A stretch of DNA of 64,000 bases from Bradyrhizobium monzae. GTDB lineage: Bacteria; Pseudomonadota; Alphaproteobacteria; Rhizobiales; Xanthobacteraceae. The notes below the pieces were generated by a model. It had not been told where the DNA came from, made no database searches, and was given only the letters and a program-made list of their open reading frames with translations. The position numbers and the translations under genes are program-made. The stretch is from assembly GCF_021458635.1 (NCBI RefSeq), contig NZ_JAIRDQ010000009.1:62001-126000 (forward strand), written 5' to 3'. Numbering within the stretch: position 1 is the first letter of the stretch; every line of letters starts with the position of its first letter. Shown here one piece after another: positions 43,359 through 51,539 of this stretch.

Positions 43359-43931
43359 TCAGGGAATCAATCCCGAGACACGATAGGCCTCGATGGCGCG
43401 GTCGTAGACCGAGATGTCATTGCGCCCGCGGGCAATGAGTTGTGCGCCCGCGATCGCGGCGTAGATCGCCATCGCGCGTTCGCCTCTTTCCTCTTCGCCG
43501 GCAGCGGGCTTCGTTATCGCCAGCACACGCGCGATCCAGGCGATATTCATGCGGGGAAAGCGATCGATCTCGAGTCTCACCTCTTCGGGAAGGTCGTCGA
43601 GCTCGGCGCTCATGATGCCGCTCAGGCACATGCGATTGCCGTTGGCGAGTGCGGCACGAAAGATCTCGACGTAGCGGTCGAAGCACGTATGTGGATCGGG
43701 CACTGTCGCGAGGATGTCCTCCAGATAGGCGGCGCCTTCCTCGGCATAGCGCCGCGCCAAGGCCACGCCGAGATCGCCTTTGGTTGGAAAGTGATAGTGC
43801 ACGCTGGCACTCTTGATTCCGACCTCCTTGGCCAGCTCGCGAAAGCTCAGCGCGGTGTATCCGCGCGCCTGCACTGCGGCGCGCGCTGCGGCCAGAACGG
43901 CCTCACGCATGTCGGGTTTGGTCTTCGCCAT
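43359..43931 (-). CDS. TetR/AcrR-family transcriptional regulator
   Basis: The 190-residue protein has the TetR helix-turn-helix ARAAVQARGYTALSFRELAKEVGIKSASVHYHFPTKGDLGVALARRY. The C-terminal half resembles the YcdC-like ligand domain. It is divergent from a glutathione S-transferase gene, and two 18-bp near-palindromes lie in the gap, one close to its own start. It is likely a repressor of the GST-epimerase pair and of itself. Confidence 0.93.
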   Translation of the reverse strand: MAKTKPDMREAVLAAARAAVQARGYTALSFRELAKEVGIKSASVHYHFPTKGDLGVALARRYAEEGAAYLEDILATVPDPHTCFDRYVEIFRAALANGNRMCLSGIMSAELDDLPEEVRLEIDRFPRMNIAWIARVLAITKPAAGEEERGERAMAIYAAIAGAQLIARGRNDISVYDRAIEAYRVSGLIP

Positions 43932-43943
43932 CGAAATCGTTAC

Positions 43944-43961
43944 CTATCAATCGATAGATAG
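43944..43961. promoter_or_regulatory. TetR operator candidate, regulator side
   Basis: CTATCAATCGATAGATAG is an 18-bp palindrome with one mismatch. It sits 12 bp before the TetR start codon and shares the CTATC/GATAG half-sites with the second site 66 bp away (centre to centre). Confidence 0.8.
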
Positions 43962-44009
43962 CTGTTGACCGGAACTATGGGAAGGGGGTAACGGGGCGAC
44001 ACGCATAAC

Positions 44010-44027
44010 CTATCTATCGATAGACAG
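44010..44027. promoter_or_regulatory. TetR operator candidate, GST side
   Basis: CTATCTATCGATAGACAG is an 18-bp palindrome with one mismatch, 14 bp before the GST start codon. It is nearly the same as the site at 43944-43961. A TTGACC at 43965-43970 between them may be a -35 element for the GST promoter. Confidence 0.8.
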
Positions 44028-44041
44028 ACACAAGGTGCCGC

Positions 44042-44728
44042 ATGAAGATCTTTGACCGCCCAGGCTTCCCCAACCCGGCCCGCATCCGCATCGTGCTCGC
44101 GGAAAAGCAGATCGATTCGAAGGTCGAGTTTGTCCCGATCGACCTGATCGGGGCCGAGCACAAGAGCCCCGCGTTCCTGCAAAAGAACCCGTCTGGCGTC
44201 CTGCCTGTGCTTGAGCTCGACGACGGCACGCACATCTCCGAATCCACGGCCATCACCGAATATCTCGACCATCTCGACGGCAACCCGACGCTGACCGGCA
44301 CGACTCCAAGGCAGAGGGCGCTGATCCATATGATGCAGCGGCGCGCGGAAGCCGAGCTGCTCGATCCGGTCGGAGACTATTTCCATTACGCAACCCCGGG
44401 CCTTGGTCCGCAGCTCCAGGCCTTCAAGAGCCTCGACTGGAGCGGCCGCGACGAATGGGGTCGGCGGCAAGGCGAGCGTGCCCGCGCCGGGATGACCTAT
44501 TTCAACGGCGTGCTGGAACGGCAGCCTTATGTCGCCGGCGATGCGTTCTCGATGGCTGATATCACCGTCTTTGTCGGCTTGATGTTCGCCGGCGCCGCCG
44601 GGATCACGATCCCGGGCGACTATGCCGCTCTTGTTGCGTGGCGCACGCGCGTCGCCGATCTGCCGAGTGTGAAGCACCGCAGCGGCCAGGCATTTCTCGC
44701 CGACGATGCCCGCCGCCTTGGCCTGTGA
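44042..44728 (+). CDS. Glutathione S-transferase
   Basis: The 228-residue protein has an N-terminal thioredoxin-like domain (MKIFDRPGFPNPARIRIVLAEKQI, NPSGVLPVLELDDGTHISESTAITEYLD; the Glu-Ser pair binds the glutathione gamma-glutamyl group) and a helical C-terminal domain with the ADITVFVG capping motif. It resembles bacterial GSTs used in detoxification. The TetR regulator is divergent and the operator pair sits in between; the epimerase gene follows 108 bp downstream. Confidence 0.94.
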   Translation: MKIFDRPGFPNPARIRIVLAEKQIDSKVEFVPIDLIGAEHKSPAFLQKNPSGVLPVLELDDGTHISESTAITEYLDHLDGNPTLTGTTPRQRALIHMMQRRAEAELLDPVGDYFHYATPGLGPQLQAFKSLDWSGRDEWGRRQGERARAGMTYFNGVLERQPYVAGDAFSMADITVFVGLMFAGAAGITIPGDYAALVAWRTRVADLPSVKHRSGQAFLADDARRLGL

Positions 44729-44836
44729 TTGACGGCAGCCATTTCCGGGCACACACGGTTGGCGGTCGATGCGTCAGGCGGGCTGAACCCGTTCAGTCCT
44801 GTCTGCGCGACGCGAAGACTTGATCCCGGAGGTGTC

Positions 44837-45823
44837 ATGACAATCCTGGTTACCGGCAGCGCCGGCCACCTCGGGGAAGCGATCCTGCGGACGTTGTGCG
44901 ATCGCGGGTCGCCGGCGCGTGGGATCGACCTGAAGCCATCGCCCTTCACCGATGCCGTAGGCTCGATCGTCGATCCCGGCTTCGTCCGGGCGCAGATGGA
45001 CGGCGTCACCGCCGTCATCCACACCGCGACGCTGCACAAGCCGCATGTGGCGACCCACGGCAAGCAGGCCTTTGTCGACACCAACGTCACCGGCACGCTC
45101 AACCTGCTCGAGGCGGCGGTCGCCGCGGGCGTGAAGAGCTTTGTTTTCACCAGCACCACCAGCGCGTTCGGCTCGCAGCTTCGGCCCGAGGCCGGGCAAG
45201 CCGCGGTGTGGGTCACCGAGGAGTTGCCCGCGAGCCCGAAGAACATCTACGGCACCACAAAGCTGATGGCGGAAAATCTGTGCGAGCTGTTCTTTCGCGA
45301 ACGCGGACTGCCGGTCGTCGTGTTGCGGACCTCGCGGTTCTTTCCGGAGGACGACGACGATCCCGCAATGCGTTCGGCTTACACGACGGAGAACGCACAG
45401 GCCAACGAACTGCTCTATCGCCGGCTGGATATAGCGGACGCGGTGAGCGCCCATCTGCTTGCCGTAGCGCGAGCGCCGGAGATCGGGTTCGCCCGCTATA
45501 TCGTGTCGGCTACAACCCCGTTTGGGCGGCACCATCTTGCGGCGCTGGCCCGGGATGCTGCCGGTGTCGTGCGCGAGCTCTACCCGGATTGCGCGAAGCT
45601 CTACGCGGCGCGCGGCTGGCGGCTCTTCCCCGAGATCGACCGCGTCTATGTCAACGAGCGCGCGCGGCGCGAGCTGGGTTGGCACCCGGAATTCGATTTC
45701 GCCCATCTGCTGCGCAGCCTGCGCGATGGCTCCGATTTCCGCAGCCACCTGGCGCGTGAGGTGGGAGCGAAAGGCTATCACGACACGCAATTTGACGACG
45801 GTCCGTACCCCGTCGCCAAATAG
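44837..45823 (+). CDS. NAD(P)-dependent epimerase/dehydratase family protein
   Basis: The 328-residue extended SDR protein starts MTILVTGSAGHLGEAILRTL (Rossmann GxxGxxG) and has the catalytic YGTTKLMAEN (Tyr-x-x-x-Lys), NVTGTLNLLEAAVAAGV and VLRTSRFFPE motifs. The substrate is not evident. The ATG at 44837 follows GGAGG. It forms a likely operon with the GST gene under TetR control; this pairing hints at processing of an electrophilic or sugar-like compound, which is inference. Confidence 0.9.
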   Translation: MTILVTGSAGHLGEAILRTLCDRGSPARGIDLKPSPFTDAVGSIVDPGFVRAQMDGVTAVIHTATLHKPHVATHGKQAFVDTNVTGTLNLLEAAVAAGVKSFVFTSTTSAFGSQLRPEAGQAAVWVTEELPASPKNIYGTTKLMAENLCELFFRERGLPVVVLRTSRFFPEDDDDPAMRSAYTTENAQANELLYRRLDIADAVSAHLLAVARAPEIGFARYIVSATTPFGRHHLAALARDAAGVVRELYPDCAKLYAARGWRLFPEIDRVYVNERARRELGWHPEFDFAHLLRSLRDGSDFRSHLAREVGAKGYHDTQFDDGPYPVAK

Positions 45824-46205
45824 TCGCCGCTTTTGTCAATTCGCACGATGTTTCAGCTGCGTGGTCGCCGTCACCGCGCACCATCCGGTCTCGACCGTTC
45901 TACTGTGCATGGGGTTGTTTTCGCGGTTTTTGGATTGGTCACCCATTTCGCGGTCCGCAAATGAGGCGCGCGTCATCTCGATTCCGCGTTGCAGCGAGAT
46001 CGTTGTCGTCGCCACGTGCGCGACGCGAGAAATCCGTCTCAATTTTTTTTGAGCGCAACTGCACCGCACGCGACGCGCTTCTCACCGCTCGCAGATGTGC
46101 TAACCTTTTTGCGTCTGCCACCTCGACAGACTCCGAACTTCACCCGCTCGAACAGCAAAATAAAATAACGTGCAGCCCTGACGGCTGCCTTAGGGGAGTG
46201 ACGCG
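45824..46205. other. Intergenic region upstream of PQQ dehydrogenase
   Basis: These 382 bp hold no credible gene. They contain the second copy of a 24-bp repeat (45898-45921), a run of nine Ts around 46040 and an AT-richer stretch (46150-46175). GGGGAG before the dehydrogenase ATG is a good ribosome site. The small minus-strand frames at 45836-46121 have no protein-like features. Confidence 0.6.
45898..45921 (+). repeat. 24-bp repeat shared with 1732-1755, copy 2
   Basis: It is identical over 24 bases to the copy at 1732-1755, and continues TCGCGGTTTTT where copy 1 continues GGAGG. Both copies have the same orientation and lie in intergenic DNA. Confidence 0.7.
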
Positions 46206-47474
46206 ATGAAATCGATGATCCATCGATCCGTGTTGGCGCTTGCAGCCGTGGCCCTTCTTGCCGGGACCAGTGTTGGCAGCGCCCAGGACAAAAGCAAACC
46301 GCTGAAGAAATACGAATCCGGCACCAAGGAATTCTGGACCCATCCGCCGGATGACTGGTTCCTCGGCGACGAGACCGAGGCGCAGAAGGGCCTCGCGCCG
46401 CCCTCGGGTCCGCCGACCGGCGCCTCCGATGCCGAGCTCGCCAACATCATCAAGAAGGTGAAGCTGCCGGCGGGCTTCAAGATGGAGGTCTACGCCTCCG
46501 GCGTGCTGGCTGCGCGGCAGATGGCCTGGGGTGACAAGGGCACGCTGTTCGTCGGCTCGTTCGGCCTCGGCAACGTCTATGCCATCAAGGACAACAACGG
46601 AAAGAAAGAGGTCAAGACCATCCTCAAGGGCCTGAACATGCCCACGGGTCTGGCCGTCAAGGACGGTGCGCTCTACGTCATCGCGGTCGACAAGCTGATC
46701 CGCTACGACGACATCGAAAACAAGCTCGACAATCCCGGCGAGGGCAAGGTCGTCTATGACGACATGCCGTCCTACGCGGCGCATGGCTGGAAGTACATCG
46801 CCGTCGACAAGGACGGCTGGTTCTACATTCCGTTCGGACCGCCCTTCAACATCGGCATCCCCCCGACCAGCGTCGCGCAGATCCGGCGCGTCGATCCCAA
46901 GACCGGCAATGCCGAAACCGTGGCGCTTGGCGTCCGCAACTCGGTCGGCGGCGACGTCGATCCGCGTACCGGAAAGTACTGGTTCACCGAGAACGCGCGT
47001 GACTGGGTCAGCGACGATCTGCCGAGCGACAAGCTGAACATGATCTCGAAGATGGGCGAGCATTTCGGCTATCCCTACTGTCACCAGGGCGACCTTCCCG
47101 ATCCGAAGTTCGCCATGGGCCACAAATGCTCCGAGTTCACACCGCCCGTGCTCAACCTCGGCGCCCACGTCGCTCCGCTCGGCATGAAGTTTTACACCGG
47201 CGACCAGTTCCCCGCCGAGTACAAGAACAACATCCTGATCGCCGAGCACGGCTCCTGGAATCGTCACAAGTACCAGGGCGGCCGCATCATGCGCGTGATC
47301 GTCGGGCCCGACGGCAAGAATGCCAAGCAGGAGGTGTTCGCCTCCGGATGGATCGAGGGTGATCAGGGCTATCTCGGTCGCCCCGATGACATCATTCTCG
47401 CCAAGGACGGCTCGATCCTCGTCGCCGACGACTGGGCCGGCGCGATCTATCGCATCAGCTACAGCAAGAAGTAG
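46206..47474 (+). CDS. Periplasmic PQQ-dependent sugar dehydrogenase (sorbosone dehydrogenase-like)
   Basis: The 422-residue product has a signal peptide (SVLALAAVALLAGTSVGSAQ) and a six-bladed beta-propeller of the soluble glucose/sorbosone dehydrogenase type. Markers are LPAGFKMEVYASGV, FVGSFGLGNVYAI, NMPTGLAVKDGALYVI, LGVRNSVGGDVDPRTGKYWFTENARDWV, and a C-terminal IAEHGSWNRHKYQGGRI. It probably oxidises a sugar or aldose in the periplasm using PQQ. The di-haem cytochrome c gene follows about 215 bp downstream and could take the electrons. The cofactor cannot be proven from sequence. Confidence 0.87.
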   Translation: MKSMIHRSVLALAAVALLAGTSVGSAQDKSKPLKKYESGTKEFWTHPPDDWFLGDETEAQKGLAPPSGPPTGASDAELANIIKKVKLPAGFKMEVYASGVLAARQMAWGDKGTLFVGSFGLGNVYAIKDNNGKKEVKTILKGLNMPTGLAVKDGALYVIAVDKLIRYDDIENKLDNPGEGKVVYDDMPSYAAHGWKYIAVDKDGWFYIPFGPPFNIGIPPTSVAQIRRVDPKTGNAETVALGVRNSVGGDVDPRTGKYWFTENARDWVSDDLPSDKLNMISKMGEHFGYPYCHQGDLPDPKFAMGHKCSEFTPPVLNLGAHVAPLGMKFYTGDQFPAEYKNNILIAEHGSWNRHKYQGGRIMRVIVGPDGKNAKQEVFASGWIEGDQGYLGRPDDIILAKDGSILVADDWAGAIYRISYSKK

Positions 47475-47487
47475 CGCACGACGACAC

Positions 47488-47530
47488 GAGGCTGCGGTGG
47501 CCATGAGGCGGCCGCAGCCTCTTTCATTTC
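47488..47530 (+). terminator. Terminator after the PQQ dehydrogenase gene
   Basis: GAGGCTGCGG (47488-47497) and CCGCAGCCTC (47512-47521) form a perfect 10-bp stem with a 14-base loop, followed by TTTCATTT. It lies 13 bp after the stop codon, so the cytochrome gene probably has its own promoter. Confidence 0.85.
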
Positions 47531-47534
47531 AAAT

Positions 47535-47665
47535 TCACATGCTGTCATTCCTGACTGTGCGCAGCTCGCGCCTAAGCCTGGAACCCGTACCCACGAATGA
47601 TGGTTATGGATTCTCAGATGCGCAACTGCGCATCGTAGCTCGCCCTTCAGGCGCCCCGGAATGAC
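47535..47665. repeat. Dispersed intergenic repeat with GTCATTCC/GGAATGAC ends
   Basis: The segment starts GTCATTCCTGACTG and ends GCGCCCCGGAATGAC, so its tips are inverted (GTCATTCC/GGAATGAC); 19 bp at the right end are identical to 7612-7630. The interior ATGCGCAACTGCGCAT is a further palindrome. It lies between the terminator and the cytochrome gene. Confidence 0.7.
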
Positions 47666-47690
47666 GAACCAGTCAGAGTGGAATTCCATC

Positions 47691-48284
47691 ATGCGCCGGC
47701 AGTTCATCTCGCACGCAATCAGCGCGGCCGCGCTCCTCACGCTTGGCGCCCTTTCCGCAAGCGCCGCAGATAACACTGCAGTCCAGGAGAAGGCTGCCGT
47801 TTGCTCCGGCTGTCACGGCGAGAACGGTATCTCGCAGACCGAGAACATTCCCTCGCTGGCCGGTCAGCCCGACCAATTCCTGCAATGGCAGCTCGTGTTC
47901 TTCCGCGCCGGCTCGCGCAAGAACGAGCAGATGCAGCCGATTGCCGCGGAGATCACCAACGAGGACGTCCGCAGCCTCGGCGCCTATTTCGCGGCCATGA
48001 CGCCGCCGACGGCAGCCGAAGACAAGGATCCGGACCTGTCGAAAAAAGGCGCGCAAGTCGCCGTCGGCCGCCGCTGCGCCTCATGCCACACGGATAGCTT
48101 TGCCGGCACCAAGGCCGTCGCGCGGCTCGCGGGTCAGCGCGAGGAGTATCTGGTCAAGGCGCTGCACGACTACAAGGCCAGCCAGCGCGTCGGCGGCGGC
48201 GGCGCCGCGATGGCCGACGTCGCCTACCACATGAGCGATGAGGAAATCGCCGCCGTCTCGCACTATCTCGCGTATTTCAAATAG
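47691..48284 (+). CDS. Di-haem cytochrome c
   Basis: The 197-residue periplasmic protein has a signal peptide (RRQFISHAISAAALLTLGALSASAAD) and two c-type haem sites, CSGCH and CASCH, with downstream Met ligands likely. It is a tandem class I cytochrome c (cytochrome c4/c553-like): the first domain ends near EDVRSLGAYFAAM, the second near DEEIAAVSHYLAYF. It would transfer electrons in the periplasm, possibly from the PQQ dehydrogenase upstream. The ATG at 47691 gives the best leader. Confidence 0.92.
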   Translation: MRRQFISHAISAAALLTLGALSASAADNTAVQEKAAVCSGCHGENGISQTENIPSLAGQPDQFLQWQLVFFRAGSRKNEQMQPIAAEITNEDVRSLGAYFAAMTPPTAAEDKDPDLSKKGAQVAVGRRCASCHTDSFAGTKAVARLAGQREEYLVKALHDYKASQRVGGGGAAMADVAYHMSDEEIAAVSHYLAYFK

Positions 48285-48309
48285 CGCTGGGTGTAGCCGC
48301 CAACACGGT

Positions 48310-48350
48310 CTGTCGTCCCGGATCTGCGCTGCGCTTGTCCGGGACGACAG
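48310..48350. repeat. Palindromic repeat CTGTCGTCCCGGA type
   Basis: CTGTCGTCCCGGA (48310-48322) and TCCGGGACGACAG (48338-48350) form a perfect 13-bp stem around GTGCGC-like loop bases. It is a known type of dispersed hairpin in Bradyrhizobium, and here sits between convergent genes, where it may also end transcription. Confidence 0.88.
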
Positions 48351-48353
48351 CAG

Positions 48354-49277
48354 TTACCCTGCCCGCTGGTTCTCATAGGCCTTGAGATGCGTATACGCGA
48401 TGCGCAGCTTCGGCACCGGGACCTTGGCGGCATCGGCGCGCGCGATGAGGTCGCCGATCACGTGATCGGCCTCGACCGGAAAGCCTCCCTTGATGTCGCG
48501 GAACATCGAGGCCGTCATCGGCGAGCCCTCGGTCGTGAGGTTGCCCTTCACGCGCTCGAAGAACGGACCGCCCGGCGTATAGCCCGACGCGGTGGCGATC
48601 GAGCTGGTTTCATCGAGCATGCCGAGCAAGAAGTCGCGACCGCCGGGCGCGGCGAGGATGTTGCCGACGGAGGTGCGCATCAGGCTGGTGCTTGCGGCGA
48701 GCGAGGACAGGAACACCCACTTCTCCCACATGTCCTGCATGATGTTCTGGCTGGCAGTGGCGCCATTGATGCCGCTCTTGAAGGCCTCGTCGATCGCCTT
48801 GACGCGATCCGACAATTTCCCGTCGCGCTCGCCGTAATTGATCGATTGCATCGGCTGCAGCTGCACCACCTCGCGCTTCTCGTTCAGGGTCGCGGCAATG
48901 GCGCAGAGGCCACCGAGCACGCGCTCCTTGCCGAATTTGGCATCGAGCGTATCGAGATGCTTCATGCCGTTGAGCATCGGGATGACCGCGGTGTTCGGGC
49001 CGACTGCTGCGGCGAACGACTTGATGGCATCGTCCAGATCGAACGCCTTGCAGCTGAGCAGCACGACGTCGAATTTTTCCTTGAGGTTGTCCGCCTGCAC
49101 GGTCGGCGGATTCTTCAACGTCACATCGCCATTCGGGCTCTTGATGACGAGGCCGTCGCTCGCGAGCTCGCTGGCGCGTTTGGGGCGGACCAGGAATGTG
49201 ACGTCGCGGCCGGCCTGCAACAGCCTGCCACCAAAATAGCCGCCGATGGCGCCGGCGCCGACCACGAGGATACGCAT
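48354..49277 (-). CDS. panE: 2-dehydropantoate 2-reductase
   Basis: PanE (KPR) reduces ketopantoate to pantoate with NADPH in the pantothenate and coenzyme A pathway. The 307-residue product has MRILVVGAGAIGGYFGGRLL (NADPH fold), VLLSCKAFDLDDAI (catalytic Lys in SCKA), PMLNGMKHLDTL, and the second-domain motif DMWEKWVFLSSLAASTSLMR (Lys). Length and order match. Family paralogs with other 2-oxo-acid substrates exist, so panE is probable but not certain. Confidence 0.88.
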   Translation of the reverse strand: MRILVVGAGAIGGYFGGRLLQAGRDVTFLVRPKRASELASDGLVIKSPNGDVTLKNPPTVQADNLKEKFDVVLLSCKAFDLDDAIKSFAAAVGPNTAVIPMLNGMKHLDTLDAKFGKERVLGGLCAIAATLNEKREVVQLQPMQSINYGERDGKLSDRVKAIDEAFKSGINGATASQNIMQDMWEKWVFLSSLAASTSLMRTSVGNILAAPGGRDFLLGMLDETSSIATASGYTPGGPFFERVKGNLTTEGSPMTASMFRDIKGGFPVEADHVIGDLIARADAAKVPVPKLRIAYTHLKAYENQRAG

Positions 49278-49318
49278 GGGAAAGTCCTTATTGTTGCTAT
49301 TGGCGGTCTATCTATAGT

Positions 49319-49351
49319 CGCCCTTGCGAGCGAAGCGAAGCAATCCAGAAT
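49319..49351. repeat. Half copy of the 87-bp palindromic repeat
   Basis: The bases CTTGCGAGCGAAGCGAAGC, followed by AATCCAGAATG, correspond to the left arm of the repeat at 6419-6505 but have no right arm. It is a truncated copy in the promoter region of panE. Confidence 0.75.
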
Positions 49352-49389
49352 GGTGCCGCAATCACATTCTGTCGCTGGAGATGCGGGGA

Positions 49390-50004
49390 TTACTCTCCCA
49401 GTACCATCTCCTCGACCTCGCGCAGCTGCTCCTTGCCGAAAAACATCTCGTTGCCGACGAAGAAGGTCGGCGAGCCGAACGCGCCGCGGGCGACTGCCTC
49501 CTCGGTGTTCTTGATCAGCTTGCCTTTCGCCTCGGGCTCCTGGGCGCGGGCGAACAGTTTTTGGGCATCAAGGCCCGACGACGCCAGCGCCTTCGCCGCA
49601 ACTTCAGGATCGTCCATCTCTTTCGGCTCGCGCCACATGTGGTGGAACGCGGCGTCGACGTATTTCTCGAACACGCCCTCGAGCTGCGCCGCGATCGCGG
49701 TCCGCATCAGGTTCAGCGTGTTGACGGGGAAATTGGGATTGAAGACGTAAGGCTGAACCTTGAAGCGCTTGACGAAGCGCTCGGTTTCGACCTGCTGGAA
49801 TTCGCGCTTGTTCTTCACGCCGGCGAGCGTCTCGGCCGGCGACTTGTTGTTGGTCGACTTGAAGATGCCGCCGAGCAGGATCGGTACATATTCGAATTTG
49901 ACGCCGATGCGCTGCTCGATCGCCGGGATCGCCAGATGGCTGAGATAGGCATTCGGGCTGCCGAAATCGAACAGGAATTGCGGGGCTGTGCGGGTCAAAT
50001 TCAT
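49390..50004 (-). CDS. 2-hydroxychromene-2-carboxylate isomerase family protein (DsbA/kappa-GST fold)
   Basis: The 204-residue protein has a DsbA-like thioredoxin fold: FLFDFGSPNAYLSHLAIPAIEQRIGVKFEYVPILLGGIFKSTNN is the family's N-terminal block, with Ser in GSPNAY taking the role of the thiol-activating residue, and the C-terminal AFGSPTFFVGNEMFFGKEQLREVE is standard. The group includes HCCA isomerases of naphthalene breakdown and kappa-class GSTs. No aromatic degradation genes lie around it, so a general glutathione-linked role is more likely. Confidence 0.9.
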   Translation of the reverse strand: MNLTRTAPQFLFDFGSPNAYLSHLAIPAIEQRIGVKFEYVPILLGGIFKSTNNKSPAETLAGVKNKREFQQVETERFVKRFKVQPYVFNPNFPVNTLNLMRTAIAAQLEGVFEKYVDAAFHHMWREPKEMDDPEVAAKALASSGLDAQKLFARAQEPEAKGKLIKNTEEAVARGAFGSPTFFVGNEMFFGKEQLREVEEMVLGE

Positions 50005-50100
50005 TCTCCCTGATCTGGCTTTTGATCTGGATTTTCATCCATTGTGGCGCAGGCCGCGCCACAGGTCCACCGTTTAATGACGGTCATAATATCTTGACGA

Positions 50101-51450
50101 CTAGACCAGGCGCCGGATCGCCTTCTTGCGCCACACCAGCAGATAATAGCCCATCTGCAAAATGAACATGGCGCAGAACACGATCGGATAGGCGGCCCAT
50201 ACGCCGTCGAGACCGATCATGCGGCTCAGGATCACCGCCGACGGCAGCTCGATCGCGACAATGGCAAAGATCGACAGCAGCATCGGCGTCAGCGCAACGC
50301 CGGCGGCACGCATCGCGCCGGAAAACGTCGTCGCCAGGCCGAACGGCACCGAACTCCACAAGGCGATGAACAGCAGCCCTTTCGCCAGATCGAGCACGGC
50401 GCCGTCGGTGATGAAGATGCCGAGCACGGCGCGCGGCATCAGGTAAATCAGTGCGACCAGCCCGCCGGTCAGCACGAGGTTGAACGTCAGGCCGATACGG
50501 ACGATGCCGTCGAGCCGCGCCCGATCGCCGCCGCCGATGGCTTGTGCGCCGAGGATCGAGACCGCGATCGAAATCGACATCGCCGTGAACTGCGTGTAGC
50601 CCATCACCTGATTGACCGCGCCGTAAGCCGCAGTGGCGTCCGAGCCGAAGCCGTTGACGAGGCCAAGCAGCACCAGCTCGGCGATCGCCATCACCACCAT
50701 GCCGACCGCACTCGGCAAGCCGATGCCGAGGATTTGTCCGATCACAGCGCGATTGAGCCGTACTTGGCGCAGCAATGCGACATCAGGCGCGAGCGCGTGC
50801 TTCTTCCGCAGCAGGTAGGCCGCCAGCGCGAGCAGCGTCACTGCATTGGAGATCGCAGCCGCCCAGGCCGGGCTGGTGATGCCGAGCGCCGGCAGTCCGA
50901 ATGCCCCGCGGATCATCACCGGCGTCAGGATCAGACCGATCGTCGTCGACAATGCCAGCGCCAGCAGCGGCGTTACTGCATCGCCGACGCCGCGGATCAT
51001 CGCCGTCATCAGGAGGAAGACGAAACCGAGCGGCATCGTCAGCAGCATGATGCGGGCATAGGCGCTTGCCTGGTCGAGAATGTCTGCGGGCGTCGCAAGC
51101 GCCATCATCAATTGCCGGCTGAAGAGCCCGCCGATAAGTCCCACAGATATCGAGAGCAGCAGGCCGACCGCGAGCGTCGTGCCGACGACGCTTCTGATCC
51201 TGCCGTGCTCGCCGGCGCCGAAGGCCTGGCCGATCAGCACGGTGGCGCCGGTGCTCAGGCCCATGACGAAGGCGAACAGAAAGAAAAACACTGGGAAGAA
51301 TGTCGAGACCGCCGCCAGCGCATCCACCCCGATCATCTGACCGAGATAGACATTGCTGACGGTACCGAACAGCGATTGCAGCGCGTTGCTCAGCATCAAC
51401 GGTGCGAGGAAGCGCAGGAAGCTCCTCCAGAGCGGCTTTGGAGCGGACAT
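50101..51450 (-). CDS. MATE-family multidrug efflux transporter
   Basis: The 449-residue protein has twelve membrane segments and the MATE hallmarks: FLAPLMLSNALQSLFGTVSNVYLGQMIG, GLSTGATVLIGQAFGAGE (first half), and VNGFGSDATAAYGAVNQVMGYTQFTAMSISIAVSILGAQAIGGGD (second half, the repeat of it). It should export cationic drugs or metabolites with a Na+ or H+ gradient. The start is at ATG 51450 with AAAGG upstream; ATG 51465 is possible. The DUF2239 gene ends 89 bp upstream on the same strand. Confidence 0.94.
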   Translation of the reverse strand: MSAPKPLWRSFLRFLAPLMLSNALQSLFGTVSNVYLGQMIGVDALAAVSTFFPVFFFLFAFVMGLSTGATVLIGQAFGAGEHGRIRSVVGTTLAVGLLLSISVGLIGGLFSRQLMMALATPADILDQASAYARIMLLTMPLGFVFLLMTAMIRGVGDAVTPLLALALSTTIGLILTPVMIRGAFGLPALGITSPAWAAAISNAVTLLALAAYLLRKKHALAPDVALLRQVRLNRAVIGQILGIGLPSAVGMVVMAIAELVLLGLVNGFGSDATAAYGAVNQVMGYTQFTAMSISIAVSILGAQAIGGGDRARLDGIVRIGLTFNLVLTGGLVALIYLMPRAVLGIFITDGAVLDLAKGLLFIALWSSVPFGLATTFSGAMRAAGVALTPMLLSIFAIVAIELPSAVILSRMIGLDGVWAAYPIVFCAMFILQMGYYLLVWRKKAIRRLV

Positions 51451-51539
51451 GGATGTGCCTTTCATCAGGGCGAGCAAAGCCGTTGCCGCGCGAAGCGCGC
51501 GGCTTGGCCGTCGATGGGGTTATTGGAGAGCGGCGCGCC

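Noticed and set aside
42222..43400. Direct repeat of the tRNA-Gly 3' end marking the far end of the AbiEii insert
   Set aside because: I looked for a second copy of the TTCGAGCCCC...CGCCCGC segment to the right and found none, so no attachment-site pair can be claimed.
45836..46121. Minus-strand small frames of 60-82 codons upstream of the PQQ dehydrogenase
   Set aside because: No ribosome site and no protein-like composition; they span the 24-bp repeat and T-run.
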